A DNA stretch of 6,690 bases from Deltaproteobacteria bacterium. GTDB lineage: Bacteria; Myxococcota_A; Polyangia; JAAYKL01. Location: NCBI GenBank assembly GCA_011389755.1, contig JAABTR010000489.1, positions 1-6,690 of the forward strand, written 5' to 3'. Below the pieces are notes generated by a model. That model was not told the DNA's origin. It saw only the letters and a list, made by a program, of their open reading frames with translations, and did not search any database. Shown piece by piece: positions 6,531-6,690 of this stretch. Made by a program: the position numbers and the translations under genes. The stretch's first letter is position 1, and each line of letters begins with the position of its first letter.

Positions 6531-6579
6531 GTCACCGCCGCGGTATCCGGCGTGACACCTGCTTTTAACCTGGGTGTCA
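6531..6579 (+). other. Two overlapping, mutually exclusive hairpins downstream of the regulator gene
   Basis: Hairpin A pairs GTCACCGCCG (6531-6540) with CGGCGTGAC (6548-6556), with one bulged C and a 7-nt loop. Hairpin B pairs TGACACC (6553-6559) with GGTGTCA (6573-6579) around a 13-nt loop. They share 6553-6556 and so cannot form fully together. The arrangement resembles an attenuator or riboregulator layout, but no leader peptide or known riboswitch is recognised. Confidence 0.35.
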
Positions 6580-6607
6580 AACAATCGTTTGGGAACCTTC
6601 ATTTTTT
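6573..6607 (+). terminator. Weak rightward terminator candidate
   Basis: CAAAC (6578-6582) pairs with GTTTG (6587-6591) around AATC. The stem can be extended across an internal loop by GGT (6573-6575) with ACC (6595-6597). TTCA then six T (6602-6607) follow. The stem is A/T-rich and short and the T-run is not directly adjacent, so this is only a candidate end for the regulator transcript. It also competes with hairpin B of the preceding entry. Confidence 0.25.
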
Positions 6608-6641
6608 CGACACAAGGCGCCGGTAGATCCTTGGCGTGAGC

Positions 6642-6690
6642 TTCGAGGGAGTCACAGCTCCCCAGAATTTTCGAGGGAGACGAAAGCTCC
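6642..6690. repeat. Start of a tandem repeat, about 28-nt period, cut by the window edge
   Basis: TTCGAGGGAG occurs at 6642-6651 and again at 6670-6679. Each copy is followed 4-5 nt later by AGCTCC (6656-6661 and 6685-6690). The first unit also forms a hairpin, GGGAG (6647-6651) with CTCCC (6658-6662). The second copy shows GGAG and CTCC in the same layout before the window ends. Only two copies are visible, so the array length and nature cannot be judged. Confidence 0.4.

Noticed and set aside
5702..6580. A 292-residue open frame on the minus strand opposite the response regulator
   Set aside because: The + strand encodes an unmistakable OmpR-type protein; the minus translation resembles no family. 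It was considered as the source of the leftward transcript implied by the terminator, but nothing supports it as protein-coding.
6429..6626. A 65-residue + strand frame overlapping the end of the regulator gene
   Set aside because: Third-position G+C is clearly lower than in the accepted genes, no good ribosome site is present, and it runs through the hairpin ladder. More likely non-coding.

Overview
The window is high in G+C, with coding sequence that strongly prefers G or C at third codon positions. It is broken only by short A/T-rich patches at gene boundaries. All genes I accept lie on the + strand. The gene set is a bacterial flotillin-like FloA, a large cysteine-rich von Willebrand A lipoprotein with a Ca-binding DxDxDG loop, and an atypical response regulator. 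Together with the base composition this suggests a deltaproteobacterial lineage, most likely Myxococcota or a relative. That placement is inference; no rRNA or marker gene is present.

Bases 1-3594 look like one operon. The 3' part of floA (5' end outside the window) is followed 3 nt later by a possible 63-residue protein. That overlaps by 8 nt a 540-residue protein with one N-terminal membrane segment. An ATGA stop/start overlap then leads to a 346-residue protein with a receiver-like N-terminal fold lacking phosphorylation residues and a membrane segment near its C-terminus. The charge pattern puts the large parts of both unknown proteins on the cytoplasmic side, where FloA also exposes its SPFH and coiled-coil regions. 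They are therefore candidate partners of a FloA membrane microdomain. I know of no described system with this set of genes, and this is the best candidate here for something new.

Bases 3595-5454 hold an A/T-rich element, a strong Shine-Dalgarno site that can be masked by either of two upstream complementary segments, and a 596-residue lipoprotein. The lipoprotein has a vWA MIDAS motif and 29 cysteines.

Bases 5455-5719 contain no + strand gene. They hold a striking hairpin that is fully paired, with one G-U wobble, only in leftward-transcribed RNA, and only on that side is it followed by U-tracts. It reads as a leftward intrinsic terminator, although no leftward gene is visible.

Bases 5720-6439 encode an OmpR/PhoB-type regulator whose phospho-acceptor Asp is Glu and whose second pocket acid is Pro. 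No sensor kinase is nearby.

Bases 6440-6690 appear non-coding. They carry overlapping, mutually exclusive hairpins, a weak terminator candidate, and the start of a tandem repeat with about a 28-nt period cut by the window edge.
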